DNA of 64,000 nt from Lumnitzera littorea (GCA_024138015.1 JAMXBB010000007.1:85816523-85880522), one strand, 5' to 3'. Counted from the first letter of the stretch, positions 1 to 12,945 are shown. Program-made: numbers and translations. Notes: generated by a model not told the origin, from the letters alone.

Positions 1-61
1 TATCTATACTAACCAAAGAGAAGTGACAACCTTAGTAATAAGATGAGTACCAAGCTCTTCG

Positions 62-434
62 TGCACCATCAAGGGACAGTTGTGCACCATCATTGTAGAT
101 GGAGGTAGTTATATTAATGTTGTTGCACAATGCTTCATGCTTCATGCAAAGGTTAGGACTGTTGACCTCTAAGCACCTTCGACTTTACAAATTACATTAG
201 CTTCATGATAAGGGTGCTTTGCACATCACAAAACAAGTATCCATGCCTTTTTGTGTTGGGAATGTATATAGGGATGAAGTGGTGTGTGATGTTGTCCCAA
301 TGGGAGCTTTACATTTGTTACTTGGAAGACCTTGGATGTTTGACCGATGTATTACTCATGATGAATATAAGAACGCCTATACCTTTGTTAAGGATGGAAA
401 GAAGATTGTGTTGCAACTCATGATACCAACTTAA
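62..434 (+). pseudogene. Retroviral-type aspartic protease remnant of gypsy copy 1
   Basis: The frame from about 85 reads TIIVDGGSYINVV, the DGGS-type active-site loop found in plant gypsy proteases. Further on, DEVVCDVVPMGALHLLLGRPW and a DGKK segment match the conserved C-terminal half of this domain. The segment is broken: the active-site part and the longer open stretch from 219 to 434 are joined only through a frame change and a stop near 170. Non-functional. Confidence 0.8.
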
Positions 435-533
435 GTGAATGAGACTCATAACTAACTCACCTGAGCTAATAAGAAGAAACCTTTAGTGATGAGTTGAATA
501 GATCTCCAAGCTATTAAGAAGGCTGATAAGCCT

Positions 534-1258
534 ATGTTCTTATTGATTAGAAGATTGTTGGAGATGAGAAATTTGGAAGATGTTCCCAATGAGATTCAAA
601 GGTTAATTGATGAATTTTTTGACCTATTCCCTAAAGAGTTGCCTAAGGGACTACCTCTTGTTCGAGGCATAGAACATTATATTGTTCTACAGCCAAGTAC
701 AGCCTTACCTAATTGACTCGCCTATAAGATGAACCTCTAGTAGGCTGTCAAGATAAAAATGCAAGTGGATGAATTAACAGAACGAGGTTATGTGAGGAAG
801 AGCATGAGTCCTTATACCATACCGACTCTACGCGTCCCAAAGAAGGATGGTTTATGGCATATGTGCATCGATAGACAAGCAATCAATTGAATTACTGTCA
901 AGTATAGATATCCAATACCAAGGCTTGATGATATGTTAGATGAGTTACATGGAGCTTGAATATTTGCAAAGATTGATTTACAAAGTAGTTACCACCAAAT
1001 TTGTATGAGTCTTGGTGATGAATGAAAGAGTACTTTCAAGACAAAGGATGATCTCTACAAATGGTTGGTTATGCCATTTAGACTTGCAAATGCATTGAGC
1101 ACATTTATGAGGTTTATAAATCATGTGATGCGTCCGCTAATTGGAAGATTTGTGGTTATGTATTTTGATAACTTATTAGTGTACAGTGTCAACCTAAACA
1201 ACTATGTTCGACATCTTTAAGCTATTTTTGACATTTTATGAGTCGAAAAGTTATGTGG
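534..1258 (+). pseudogene. Gypsy reverse transcriptase remnant, copy 1
   Basis: The stretch 534-716 is the linker before RT (residues like LIDEFFDLFPKELPKGLP). From about 820, VPKKDG, then MLDEL, IFAKIDL, YHQI and a segment ending VVMYFDNLLVYS show RT fingers and palm. The catalytic motif expected as YxDD reads YFDN, so the second aspartate is lost. Several in-frame stops are present. The reading breaks at 1258, where a solo LTR is inserted, and resumes after 2658. Confidence 0.85.
1254..1258. repeat. Left target-site duplication of solo LTR
   Basis: TGTGG at 1254-1258 corresponds to TATGG at 2654-2658, with one transition difference. Deleting the insert and one copy restores the continuity of the gypsy pol sequence, which supports these boundaries. 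Confidence 0.6.
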
Positions 1259-2653
1259 TGTTCGATATCTCTCATGGTCATGGATTTTGATGATAACAAA
1301 AAGAGAAGAATACTAATGAATTAACAAGTATGCAGGTATTTAGAAGGATTCTCATAAAGTTTAATTTCACAAAACTAAGTTGTATTCAGAAGCTTCAAAC
1401 TGTTTGAAAATAGATTATTTTGGAAAGTCTTCAGAAAGTATTACAGAAGCTCTTATAAAAAGAATTTGTATAGCTCTTTAGAAGCTTGTTCAGTGACTTC
1501 TAAGAAAAGAAGGCTAATACTCTTCAAAAGGTTATTTAGAAGGTAGGTCTGGAAAATTACGTAGAATATTAATTTTAATTAGATTCAGATTATTCAAAGA
1601 CCTAGCTTCACTAGATTAAATGTATTGGGAAAATACATTTAATCCCCTTTCACTCAAGATGGAATCATGATCCATGGAGATTTATTTTTAAGTGAAAGGA
1701 TATTTGGATAAATTAAGATATGTACAAGAATAGATAAGGATAAGGATAAGGATAAGGTTGATTCGGATTTTATGGAGTTTCAAAATTTTGAACATGAGGC
1801 TTATCCGGAAGTTGTTAACAAAAGCAGATCTTCTTAAATTCAAATTAGAAGCTTATCTAGTAGTTACAGATTGAAGAATATCTGATCTAAAAAGATAAGA
1901 AGAGTTTTTTTTTTTAAATTTAAAAGATCGAGATCCTCTCTAAAAATATCCAAGGAATTATCTTAAATAACTAATGGTTAGATAAAAGATAATTTTCAGA
2001 TTTTTTAGCTGTTGGAAAAACTCAAATTAAAAGGAAGAAGGATTCAAAACATCAAGAGATACAACTCTGAAGGAAAATTTTCATTGCATAAAAAATCGTG
2101 ATAAGAGTATACCTTCTGAAAAGATTCAAAAAGTTCCATTGAAGCAAACATTACAACATTTGCTGTTTTCTCTTTAGAGCGAAATTGTTTGAGTTTTATA
2201 CTTTTGTTCTCACTTGTAATCTCTATATTATATTGTAGAGAAAAGATAGTTTGTACTCTGTAGATCTGTATTAGCTTAGATTGAAGAGAGGCTAGGTAGG
2301 CAGAGTAGAGTGTTGTAAAGTCATTGTAGTGAATGATTGTAATTTGTTTGTGATTTGATTTAGTAGATTAAGTGGAACGACACCGGTGAAGTAAACTGGG
2401 TTCCCAGCAGTGGAGTTGGAAGAGAGCAGCAGGCAAAAGGTTGAAACTCTATAAAATCTCTGCCTAATTTTCTCCTTCCTTACACTCTTTTAATTTTTTT
2501 TATTATCGGTCGTACATTGAATCATTCAATTATCACTATTTACCATTATAAGTTGTTAAAAGGGGTGATTTTATTTTTCTTATATAAAAAAGTTTTCAAA
2601 AGTTTAAAGATATCAATTTACCCCACCTCTTGATATCTTATATGGGACTAACA
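1259..2653 (+). mobile_element. Solo LTR, Sire/Maximus-type Ty1/copia
   Basis: It begins TGTTCGATATC and ends TAACA, so the termini are TGTT...AACA. The 5' end carries CATGGATTTTGATGATAACA and the 3' end carries CAATTTACCCCACCTCTTG, both characteristic of Sire/Maximus LTRs. There is no internal region, so this is a solo LTR of about 1.4 kb left after recombination. It contains a GATAAG repeat tract at 1733-1757. The strand is inferred from the order of the 5' and 3' LTR motifs. Confidence 0.75.
1733..1757 (+). repeat. (GATAAG)n short tandem repeat inside the solo LTR
   Basis: Four consecutive GATAAG units lie in the U3-like half of the LTR. GATAAG is also the plant I-box motif, but an expanded hexamer repeat is sufficient explanation. 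Confidence 0.7.
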
Positions 2654-3440
2654 TATGGAAACCTGAAGAAGTGTATGTTTGGTTAAAGTGAAGTTGTCTT
2701 TCTTGGGTATGTAGTATTTAGAGAAGGAATTCTAGCAGATGAGGAAAAGGTTCGAGTTGACTTATAGTGGTTGACGCCAAAGAATGCCATTAAAGTACGA
2801 AGTTTTCATAGCTTTACTTCTTTCTATAGAAGATTCATTAAAAACTTTAGTATGATTACAACCCCCTTGACCAAGCTAACAAAGAAGAGTGAAGGATTCT
2901 GATGGAATGACTAAGTTGAACAGAGCTTCAGGGAGATCAAAGAGAAGCTCACTACTGCCCCTATTTTATCCCTGCTAGATTTTGATAAGTTGTTTGAATT
3001 GGAATGTGATGCGTTAGTCATTAGCATTGGTGCAGTCTTGATGTAAGAACAATGACTGGTTGCTTACCATAGTGAAAAGCTTAATGGTGCCATGCTGAAT
3101 TATTCTATATATGAGAAAGAATTATGCTTGATATTTCGAGCTCTTATTGTGTTGCAACATTATTTGTTACTAAGAGAGTTTGTAATTTACATTGACCATG
3201 AGTTATTGCAATATCTTGGGAGTTAGAATAAACTTTTGAAAAGGTAAGCTATGTGTCTAGAATTTATGGAAGGTTTTTCCTATATAATCCAGCATAAGAA
3301 GAGTAGTGCTAATGTGGTTGTAGATGCCTTATTACGTCAGCAAATATTGCTGACCCCCTTACAGAAGAAATTATTGGGACTTTCACTTATCATTGAGCAT
3401 TATACTTGCGACCTCGATTTTGGTCATATTCTTAAGTAGT
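2654..3440 (+). pseudogene. Gypsy RT C-terminus and RNase H remnant, copy 1
   Basis: Just after the solo LTR the pol reading resumes with NLKKCMFG-like residues, then a FLGYVV segment and the thumb/connection region. RNase H follows: TAPILSLLDFDKLFELECDA, a KLNGA segment, and a YEKEL...HYLL stretch. The 3251-3439 stretch (MEGFSYIIQHKKSSANVVVDALL) corresponds to the RNase H C-terminal VxxKxxxxNVVADALSR motif. Multiple stops. Confidence 0.8.
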
Positions 3441-4620
3441 GTAGAGAAAGAGTTGCCGTTGGAGGACATTATATCAAGGATGGCTATCTATTTAAAGAAA
3501 GAAGCCTATGCATCCAAAGCATTTCCATATTCGAGTTGTTGGCTAGGGAAGCTTGTAGCAGTGGATTATCTGGTTATTTTAGAGAGATTAAAACAATCAA
3601 CTTATTGAAGGAGAACTTTTATTGGCTTGGTTTAGCCAAGGATATCCATAAGGTAGTCGATAGTTGCGAAGTATGCAAGAGGGCGAAGGGAAAAAGAGAG
3701 CCACATAGAGAGTACATGCCCTTACTTATACCAACCTCGCCTTAGGTCGACCTCGGCATGAACTTTTTCCTAAGGTTGCCTTGGACATCTAGAGGAAAGA
3801 ATTCAATCTTTGTTGTAGTGGACTGCTTCAATAAAATGGCACACTTCATCTTGTGTCATTGAACTAATGATGCTTTGTACATTGATGATTTGTTTTTGTA
3901 GGAAGTTGTTTGATTGCATGAAATGGTGAAGACAATAGTTTCAGATCATGACACAAAATTCTTAAGCTATTTTTGGAGGACCCTTTATTAACAGCTTGGA
4001 ATTAAACTTGTGTTTAACTCTAGTAGCCACCTCAGACTAATGGCTAGATTGAAGTGGTGAACAAAATTCTGGGAAATCTACTTCGAGTCGTTGTAGGAAA
4101 GAACTTAAAAGATTTGGATCTGTGTCTACTAGTTGTGGTGTTTACATACAATTGAACTATCCATAGCACTATTAGAAAGACTCCATTCGAGGTTGTCTAT
4201 GGCTTTAATCCCACTATTCACCTAGATCTGATTGGCACCCCTACAGTTGTTGAAGAGAGCCAACCTGGAGTTGACTAAGCCCAAGAATTATAAGAGCTAC
4301 ATCAGTTCGTGGCAAGGAAGATTGTTAAGTTTAACAAAAAACAACACGAGATTGGCAGTCATGGCCATCGAATTGTTTCTTTCAGAATAGGATATTTAGT
4401 ATGGATTCACCTTAACAGAGAACAATTTTGGCACATAAGATAGATCAAGCTATCTCCATAAGTTGATGGTCTATTTAAGGCTTAAAGAAGATCAACAACA
4501 ACGCCTACTAAATTGAGTTGCTTAAGAACTATGTTGTTTCCTCCATCTTCAATGTGTCTAACCTGATTCCTTATTTACCAAAAGAGGACCAAATGCTAGG
4601 ATAGAATAATAGCTTGAGAT
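3440..4620 (+). pseudogene. Gypsy integrase remnant, copy 1
   Basis: The zinc-binding region is seen as LLKENFYWLGLAKDIHKVV followed by CEVCKRAKG (CxxC of the HHCC motif). The catalytic core has NSIFVVVDCFNKMAHF and TIVSDHDTKFLSYFW, which hold the first two acidic residues. A degenerate C-terminal region with SIFNVSNLIPYLPKE follows. Frame changes are needed throughout. No chromodomain is visible after it. Confidence 0.8.
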
Positions 4621-4719
4621 CACTTTGAATTTGAAGATAAATCTTTCTGATCTCTAGGTAGATGATAGGAATAAACTTCTTAAACTAGTCATACGCAGCT
4701 AAGCTAGAGGACTACAAAG

Positions 4720-5364
4720 ACTTACATGGAGAAAACTAACTCGAAACCCCATTTAAGACGAGGATTCCTATTCTAATCTTCATCTTCTACACTATTGCCC
4801 ACTCAAGCATTAAGCTGCCGTAGGCTCCAGCATAGTTCTTGAGTTGCTAAGCAATCGTGCTAACTTGCTTAGTGTGCGTGCCGACCAACCGAATAGCCAT
4901 AACTACTTCTGAGCTTGTGCCATGATCCAAACAACCCTTGAGCTGATTAGCATCAGACCTCCATCCGAGTTAAGTTGCCTAAACACCCAACCTGCAGAGT
5001 ATTAAGAATGTTTTCCAACACCTAAGCTATAACTTCAACCCAACTAGGTTAGCTTTGATTGATGACTCCTTTTAGACTTATTCAAACAGGATTGTACAAT
5101 TATCAAGTGGCCTTAACACTCATCTCAGCTTAATCACACAACCAACCTCCAATCACTTCTTGCCATATGTCTTCCGGTACATTAGTCTTGAATGATTCTT
5201 TACTTTTCGTATAACGTATTATTTAGCATTTTAATAACATTTTAGGAATCCTTTTGTATATTATCCATTTTGTCTTTTCCTTATTTAGTATTACCTTAAT
5301 GAGGCCATATAAATACCTTATTACCTCCGTATGTACAACCTCAAAGACACATCTTCATATGTAC
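4720..5364 (+). repeat. 3' LTR fragment of gypsy copy 1
   Basis: Non-coding sequence after integrase that aligns by eye with 12.95-13.5 kb, the LTR of copy 2. Both have TTAATxAGGCxATATAAAT, a likely LTR TATA box, near 5297-5320. The left boundary is approximate. The right part of the LTR is missing because the sequence switches to another gypsy element near 5364. Confidence 0.5.
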
Positions 5365-5775
5365 GTGAAAATAAGCTCTTTTAGGGAATTTAAACAATTT
5401 GGTACCATAGGGAAGTTAAGTCTTCACTTTATGGGACCATTCGAAGTATTGGAGATATGGCATATTGAATTGCTTTACCTTCGAGTTTAGCAGGATATCA
5501 TGATGTTTTCCATATGTCAATGTTAAGGAAATTTGTGAAAGACCTATAGTCAAAGTTGAATTAAAACCAATAGATCAACATAAAAATTTTACAGTTGAAG
5601 AGAAAATAATTAAGATACTAGAAAATCGAATTCAAAAGTTAAGGAATCGTGAAGTGGAATATGTAAAACTTCAATGGGGTGATGGTCTAAGAGTAGAGAT
5701 AACTTAGGAGCCGAAGATGGCAACAAAGAATCAATACCTGGAATTCTTTAAAGAGACAGGTGAATAATAGGTTTT
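5365..5775 (+). pseudogene. 3' end of a chromodomain-type gypsy polyprotein
   Basis: The frame from about 5365 reads KISSFREFKQFGTIGKLSLHFMGPFEVLE, matching the integrase C-terminus of Tekay/Del-like chromoviruses (SP.RG..RFG..GKL.P...GPFE.LE). After a frame change come HDVFHVSMLRK-like residues, then KILENRIQKLRNREVEYVKLQW and a degenerate WEP...YLEFF, consistent with a chromodomain. It is a different lineage from copy 1 and is 5'-truncated at the junction. Confidence 0.7.
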
Positions 5776-5840
5776 CATTAGAAAATAAGTAGTTATTTTT
5801 TATATGATGATAGATTAAAAGTTTTTAGGACTAAACTTTC

Positions 5841-5850
5841 TTGAAGGGGG
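5841..5850 (+). other. Polypurine tract of the chromovirus fragment
   Basis: TTGAAGGGGG lies just upstream of a TGTGAGCAC start at 5857, the arrangement expected at the boundary between the internal region and 3' LTR. Confidence 0.45.
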
Positions 5851-5856
5851 TCAAAA

Positions 5857-8800
5857 TGTGAGCACATAAAATTGTATTTAGGATAACTGTATTTAAATTT
5901 AGGGTTTTCGAGAAAACTTATCTGATTAAGCTCAAACTTTACGATTAGATCAGAAAAGTTAGTAGAAGCAACCTAGCAAAGTTAAATTTTAAAAATAATT
6001 TCATAAAACCTTAATTTTAGTCTTAGAAGTATAGTTATTTGATACAGTAAAAAACTCGTCGGAACCCCTAAATTTGAGTCTCAAAATATAATGAAGCCTA
6101 ATTGATAAATTATTTAAACTATAAAAGTGAACAATATTACATAAATTAGTATATGAGTATGTATATGTACTTACGAATATACCTAATATATATAATAATG
6201 AAAATCAATAAATATATAAAATAAGCTATAAAATTCACAAAATTAAAAAGAAAATATACCTTAAATATTAATAACATGAGTAAAACATAATTACATGAAT
6301 AGGATTACTAATTATAAACACAAGGAATATAAGATATATGTATACGTATATTAAAAAAATCACTAAATAATAATAATAATAATATATAGTTAAAATATAA
6401 AAATTTTACTAAATATAGACCTAAACTCATCTAAAAATGAAAGAACAACTTGGAGTCACCTAGAATTGCATCTTAGCAGCTTTAACAACAAGAGGAGATG
6501 AATCAAAAGTAAGAATATTAGAAAATTGTCACCTCTTACTTATTTTTTTTCAATTATTAATTAAATAAAATTACTTAACTCTTAAAGAAAAACCCAATCG
6601 ATCCAACATAGTACAAGAACTTCAAACGTTATTTTAGACACTTTAGAAACCTAGAACAGTTAAAGAAAATTTGGAGAAAAAAATCATAGAAAAATAAGAA
6701 AAAATTTGAAAAAGCAGAACAAATATTGACCTAGTTCCCAAGCTAAACCATGACCTATTGTGAAACCTCAATGGCCTTTAGCAGAGCCACTCACGCTTAG
6801 GTTGTCTGACATGCCCTCACTGGCCAACGGTAGCTGGAGTTCCAATAAACGAATAGGTTCAATTTCGATCTTGTTTTTCAAGTATTTTCTAAAAATAGTA
6901 AATTAATTAAGGGAAATTTGAAAAAATTTATTCCTAAATTATTTCTAAGATGCTTTCATGTTGTAATTTTATTTTTATAAAATTATGATTATTTTATATA
7001 CTTCCTTAAGAAAGATTATTGTTCATCCAAATTTTGAAATTAAAAAGAAATATATTAAATGATGTTGTTTTGAGTTCAAAAATTTTCCATAGAACCCCTA
7101 TTACATATAGTTTAATGCTATGTAGCCCCACTTTGATTTCATACATGTTTAATATTTATTGTATTTTCGAACCTAAAAATGGCTAAAATTGGCATTTTCT
7201 AAGATAAATTGATTTTAATATAAATAATTTGATGAAAATGATATGTGATGACTTATGGACATGTGTAGTAATGTTAGGACAGTATGAAGATTATTTTGTA
7301 AGAAAAATGATATTACTGGATCAATTAATCCTAATTTAAGGGCAAAAGTATAATTTTAAATATATAGGCCATAAACCCAATAGCATAAAACAAGTTACTA
7401 GTTGAATTTTATATATATATATTTTTATTTTATATAAATTTTCATGGATTTGTTTGGTAATCTTATATATTTATTATGAATTTTCCTAGTTAAATAGGTT
7501 AATTTACTAACTAGGACATGTTTTTAGCAATATTAAGCTAAAATATGTTAATTATTTGATTAACTATGATTACCTTATTCTGGTTAGACCTAATTATACA
7601 TTATTTTTGTTATATTTCATAACATTATATGACTCGAATTAGGATATATACATAATAGTGATAGAAAATACGTGTTTTATCATATTTTATTTGAAAATTC
7701 TATTAAAATATATCTTATTTAAATAATATAATATCACTGTGATATTATTTGTTGCATGAATATATATGTGTATTAGGATTTAAAATATCCTTTAGAAGTT
7801 TTTTTTTTTAATTAGAACACGTATTACGTATCGTCGAGCTTATACAAACCAAACGATATTAATTTTAATAAAATTGGATAATTTTATGTAATGAAATCGG
7901 TATTTCTATAATATTATGAAAATTTTGTCATATTATGATGACTTTTCCATAATCGAAACGTAATTTGATCGATTAAAGATATATTTCAAAACGATATATT
8001 ATAAGTAGTGGGGTAACCACTTATATCCTTTAATATTAGTTAAATTAGTATAACTTATAAAATTAAACTGTCATAATTCAATACATGTATAAATATATCA
8101 CTTCCATATTTCATAATATATAAATAAGGTAGTTTAAGTATATATATGTATAAATGTAACTTTATTAGAATAATTATCTAGATAATATTTTATTTAAGCC
8201 ATCCAATAATATGTATAGCATGATAAAACCTTAATGTTTTCGTAAATTTTACTAAAACTAAATTTAGGTTTTGGTATATATAGGATTTTCAAGTGAGCAT
8301 AACGTTGGCGGTATGAACCTACTGAAGTGAACATCTATACAAGGGATTGTGGCTTTACTACTGGTTGTGATACTGTATTAAAGTATCTAGAAACTTAAGA
8401 GTTTATTGTTTATGGATATAACTTAGTTGTTTGCGCACGTGCTATGTGTGTGACTGATAATTTGTTTTGTGGTTGGAGTTGAACTCCTTAGCATACTACT
8501 TTGCTTGATTGTACATTATTGGTTGGTTTGAACTTGTTTTGTCACCCTTAAATGGAAATAATAGAATTCTGACCATTAAGTTAACTAGTCATGCATAACA
8601 ATCCATTAAGGGAATGATTAGGTATGTTCGATCAAATGCCGACCTTCTTCGATGAGAATAGTAGAAATAGTCCTTTCCTACCCTTAGTCTAACTAAGTGA
8701 GAGAAGAGGAGGTTGTAGCAAAGTTAGGGGCCGTGGTTTGAAAGTAGTTTAGAAAGGAGAGTATTCTCTATTGCACAAGTTTGAGTTTGGTCTGATTTGA

Positions 8801-9479
8801 GTCTCATTAAAACTCCTCATTTCGGGTTAAAACGGATGTAATTTCTCTAACCTTATAATAGTTTGGATAACATTGTGTGATGTATCATATGATTGATTGA
8901 CTACATTGTGTTTCATGAAATCAATAACTTTGTTTGTATTTGTATTGTACTCTTCAGTTTCTATCCCACTTATTGAGTTAGTTATGCTTATATCCCTGTA
9001 GATTCTGTTGTAGGTACTAGTTAGAAGTAAAGATGCAACATTACAACCAATCATGAGTTAGTTCACAATGGATTGAGAGTGAGGAAAAGTATGAAGATTG
9101 CTAATAACCAGATTAATTTTGGAGTTGTGTTTTGATAAAACTAACTAGTAATCTTGGACAGCCACTAGTTTTCTAATGAAGTCTACATATATATATGTGT
9201 ATGTGTGTGTTAGAACCTATGAGCTTTTGAAACTTTTGTTGTATGATGTAAACTTATGATGTAAATACAATTATGTATTGCAGGTTTTCTCGTATTTATT
9301 TTGAAGGAAATACCTTAGGTTTTACTTATAATTGGAACCTTACTAGATGCTTCAGGCTAGTTAAGTCGTATTTACTTTGTGTAGATTATATCTATGATAG
9401 TGGCTGTGAGATCAACTTCTATTTTAGATTAGTTTATAGGGTAAGATTGTAATGAATATACTGTTCAGGGCGTTATACA
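5857..9479 (+). repeat. Probable long 3' LTR of the chromovirus
   Basis: It starts TGTGAGCAC after a polypurine tract and plausibly ends at GGGCGTTATACA (9468-9479), resembling the TGTAACACC...GGCGTTACA termini of Tekay-like LTRs after transitions. The content is AT-rich and non-coding. Short open frames here, such as 8827-9054 on the minus strand, show no recognisable domain. At 3.6 kb it is long for an LTR, so it may include further insertions. The left boundary is better supported than the right. Confidence 0.4.
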
Positions 9480-10820
9480 TGAATAAAAGTCCATCTAAAA
9501 TATCTCTTCTATTGGCGACAATGCTACCATAATAATAATAACAACCATAACAATAATAATAGCGCTATTAATAATAATCACTAAATATCTCAAAATGTAA
9601 TTTAGTTGTCTTACTACACCCTCACAGTGAAAAAGAAAAGCACAAAAATAAAATAATGACCTCTCAACAATAGTAATCATTACTACAATAATAACCGTAA
9701 TAATGACAACACGATTAATAACAACAACGATCACTACAAAAATGATAAAAGGTTCCATAATATGAAATATCTCACTAGGTTCTCATAATGAGAAGTAATG
9801 CAATGGTAGTAAAGAAATTATTGATTCATAATAAATAATGATAACAGTAAAATAATATAATAAATTAAAAACTTAATGAGGTATTTTATATATACATTGA
9901 TGCATATGTACACCAGATGGGATTGATAAGTCTTATTCTTCTCATCATCAGTTTAAGTCATATTAACTACATCAAATGATATCAATATATGGTCATGTCA
10001 TGTCGAATCTGTCATGTCAATCAAGTTGAGTCGTTAGTTATGTTAAGTCATTGGTCATGTTTTGGTTGAGTTTAGTCATATTGCGTTACTTGTTGTCCTA
10101 TGTTTATGTATACGTGTATCGAGATGTACAGTATGTAGACTACTCAACATTAATTGGAAATAACAAAAATTATTAAGTATTAAATGAACAATTAACCAAA
10201 GATTAGAATGTGTATGATAAGATAACTAATCGATAATTAACAAATAATTGATTCATAACAAAGTCTTGAAGTTATGTACATGCAACTTAATGACAAGCAA
10301 TGGTAATTATAATGATAACAAGAAGCGAAGAAATATAATAAAATTTAAGAAAACTTTATTAAAGCCTAATTAGATGACTCAAGACCTATTAGATAGATTG
10401 ATTACATCTCAATCTACAAACATGATAACTAGACTAAGATAGTAAAATTAATCGAGCTTATGTATACTGTAGGAGTAATAAAGTCAACAGATAAGTATAG
10501 ATACAGAATAAGCTAATAAAATAATGAAAGATAAATAGATAAAGTAACTTATAAAAATTTAAAATAATAAAAAGAAAAGATAATAACTCATAAGGTTACG
10601 TAAATTGAACTAGAATAATGTAGTGTAAATAATTATGATAAAATAATGATGACAATGGCTATAAAACTTCATTCCATTAGAAATAACTAAATTGAGTTGC
10701 ATAAAGAGAAATTCTAGGTGGCTAAAAAATACTATGATTGAACTAAGGTAGTACAATGAAAGTGGGAATTAAAAATTTGAGATTGTGGAAGTAATTATGT
10801 TGGAGCTTACTAAATAAATA
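9480..10820. other. Intergenic, AT-rich, trinucleotide-rich tract
   Basis: Interrupted AAT/AAC trinucleotides at about 9525-9760 explain the Ile/Val-rich open frame on the minus strand there. Near 9960-10080 a GTCATGT-like motif recurs. No gene or clear transposon recognised in the rest. Confidence 0.5.
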
Positions 10821-10824
10821 GGAG

Positions 10825-12945
10825 TTTTGCCAATCTAAAGAAGTGTGACTTCTACTGACTAGAAGTAATCTTCCTAGGATTTTTTATGAGTAAAGGAGGT
10901 ATACTGGTTGTTGAAGAGAAGGTGAAGGCGATTGTTGTATGGCTAGTGCTGACTTGTTTTGCCGACGTACAAAGCTTCCATGGCCTAGCATAATTCTAAT
11001 GCCATTTCATAAGAAATTTTAGTACTATTATGGCCCCACTTACCAAGCTATTGAAGAAGAACATTGAACTCAAATGAGGATAGAAGGAACATTAAAGTTT
11101 TGAGGAAGTGAAAAGGAAATTAACTATTGCTCCTATTCTAGCTTTTCCGAGATTTGATAAAGTGCTCGAAGTAAAGTGCGATGCATTTAGATTAGGCATA
11201 GGTACCGTGCTAATATAAGAAAACCAACCTATTGCTTACTTTAGTGCAAAGTTTTGAGGAGTAGCACATAACTATTTACTATATGATAAGGAGTTCTACT
11301 CCTTAATTCAAGCACTAACTGTATAGTAACATTATCTATTGCCTAGAGAATTTATGATCTATACTAATTATGAATTGCTGAGATATCTGAAGAGCTAACC
11401 CAAGTAGTCTAAGAGATAAGTTAAATGGATCAAATTCATAGAGGAATTTTCTTATGTCATTAAATATAAGTTTGGCAAGAACAATATAGTAGTTGATACT
11501 TTATCATGACGAAACACACTCTTGATCGAGCTCTAAACGAGACACACTCTTGATCGATCTCTAAACAAGACTTCTTGGATTTTAAGTGATTAAGGGTTTG
11601 TATGCCGAAGACCCATACTTCGGTCCAATCAGTGCTTGATGTGAGGATGGTTGAGTTATTAATGATTATCATAGGGATGATGGATACCTATTTAGGAAAG
11701 GAAAGTTGTGCATCCCAACCTGTTCCATGAGAGAGTTACTGGTGCATAAGGTGCATGGTGGAAGATTATTTTGCCATTTTGGGAAGACTTGAACTCATGA
11801 GGTGCTTAGCTCAAGATTCTTTTGGCTAAAGATAATGAAAGATGTGTAGATTGTACTAAAGAGATATGTAACCTACCGTAGAGCAAAGAGCCCAGTTAAA
11901 TAAGCACCTTATCTACCATTACTTATCTCGACTAAACCACGGTTTGAGCTTAGTATGAACTTTATATTGGGTCTACTGAGGATGTCTCGTAGAAATGACT
12001 CCATCATGGTGGTTGTAAATCGCTTCAATAAGATGGCACACTTTGTACCATGTAATTGAACCAATGATACTTCAGCTATTTATTTTCTCTTTTTATAGGA
12101 AGTGGTTAAGCTACATAGAGTGCCAAGAACCATCATATCTGATCGAAACCCCAAGTTCTTAAGCCATTTCTAGAAAACCCTTTAGAAGCGATTGGGGACT
12201 AAATTGTTGTTTAGTACGTCTTACCATCCACAAACAAATGGATAGATTGAGATCGTCAATAGAACCTTAAGAACCCTACTCTAAGTTACAATTGGAAGAA
12301 TCCTAGCTAATTGGGACATGTGCTTACCCATAATTGAGTTTGTGTACAATAAGACTGCCCATAGTGTCATCAAGAAATCACCCTTCGAGGTTACATATGG
12401 ATACATCCTCAATCTTCCATTCGATTAGGTCTCCTAATCCAACTTGCTCGAGGGTTAACAAGCTATGGAAAGGGCATAAGCTATTTGAGCAATGCATTAG
12501 AAGGTAGTAGACCATTTGAATCAAGCTTCTTTTAAGCTCGAAAGGAAAGGTTGAGGAAGAAAAGTTAGAGAGTTTTAGCCCGATGACTTAGTGTAGATTC
12601 ACCTTAGTAATGATAGGTTTCCCCACCTCAGGAAGAGCAAGTTGTCCCAAAGAGCAGATGGACCTTTTAAGGTGATTGAGAAGATCAACCCCAATGCCTA
12701 CAAAATAAACCTACCTAAAGAATATAGAGTCTTTGATACCTTCAATATTGTTGATCTTCACCCATATTTCTTCGACGATGAGCCACTTGAATCTAACTAA
12801 GATTTGATCCTAAATCTCAAACAGCCTAAAGGGGATAATAGGAATCAAGGATTGATCACAAGATCTCAAGCTATAGGAATTACCACCCTAATTCATCGAG
12901 CTGTCCAAATGATCTTATCTGCAAAAGAAGAGAAGGTACTTTGAG
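10825..12945 (+). pseudogene. RNase H-integrase remnant of gypsy copy 2
   Basis: RNase H: IAPILAFPRFDKVLEVKCDAF, a PIAYFSAKF segment and FIEEFSYVIKYKFGKNNIVV. Integrase: DDGYLFRKGKLCIPTCSMREL, the zinc region, NSIMVVVNRFNKMAHFVPC (the first catalytic Asp reads Asn), TIISDRNPKFLSHF, and a YHPQTNG-like stretch whose final residue is changed before EIVNR. The C-terminal domain includes INPNAYKINLPKEYRVFDTFNIVDLHPYF. A 28-bp tandem duplication at 11514-11569 shifts frame between RNase H and integrase. Non-functional. Confidence 0.82.
11514..11569 (+). repeat. 28-bp tandem duplication within gypsy copy 2
   Basis: Two adjacent units starting ACACACTCTTGATCGA at 11514 and 11542 differ at two positions. 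The 28-bp unit is not a multiple of three and breaks the pol frame. The other two copies have one unit. Confidence 0.8.

Larger units (their letters stand above)
1..5364 (+). mobile_element. Decayed Ty3/gypsy retrotransposon, copy 1 (runs off left edge)
   Basis: Pol order protease, reverse transcriptase, RNase H, integrase is readable on the + strand from the window start to about 4.6 kb, followed by an LTR-like tail. Protease before RT and integrase last is the Ty3/gypsy order. Stops and frameshifts occur in every domain, so it cannot be autonomous. A 1.4-kb foreign LTR interrupts it at the RT/RNase H boundary. The gag gene and 5' LTR lie outside the window. The same family occurs at 10.8-13.8 kb and, reversed, at 27-33.4 kb. 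The right end is cut by a different gypsy element at about 5.36 kb. Confidence 0.88.

Noticed and set aside
9495..9758. 87-codon Val/Ile-rich minus-strand frame
   Set aside because: Produced by interrupted AAT/AAC triplets; no domain.
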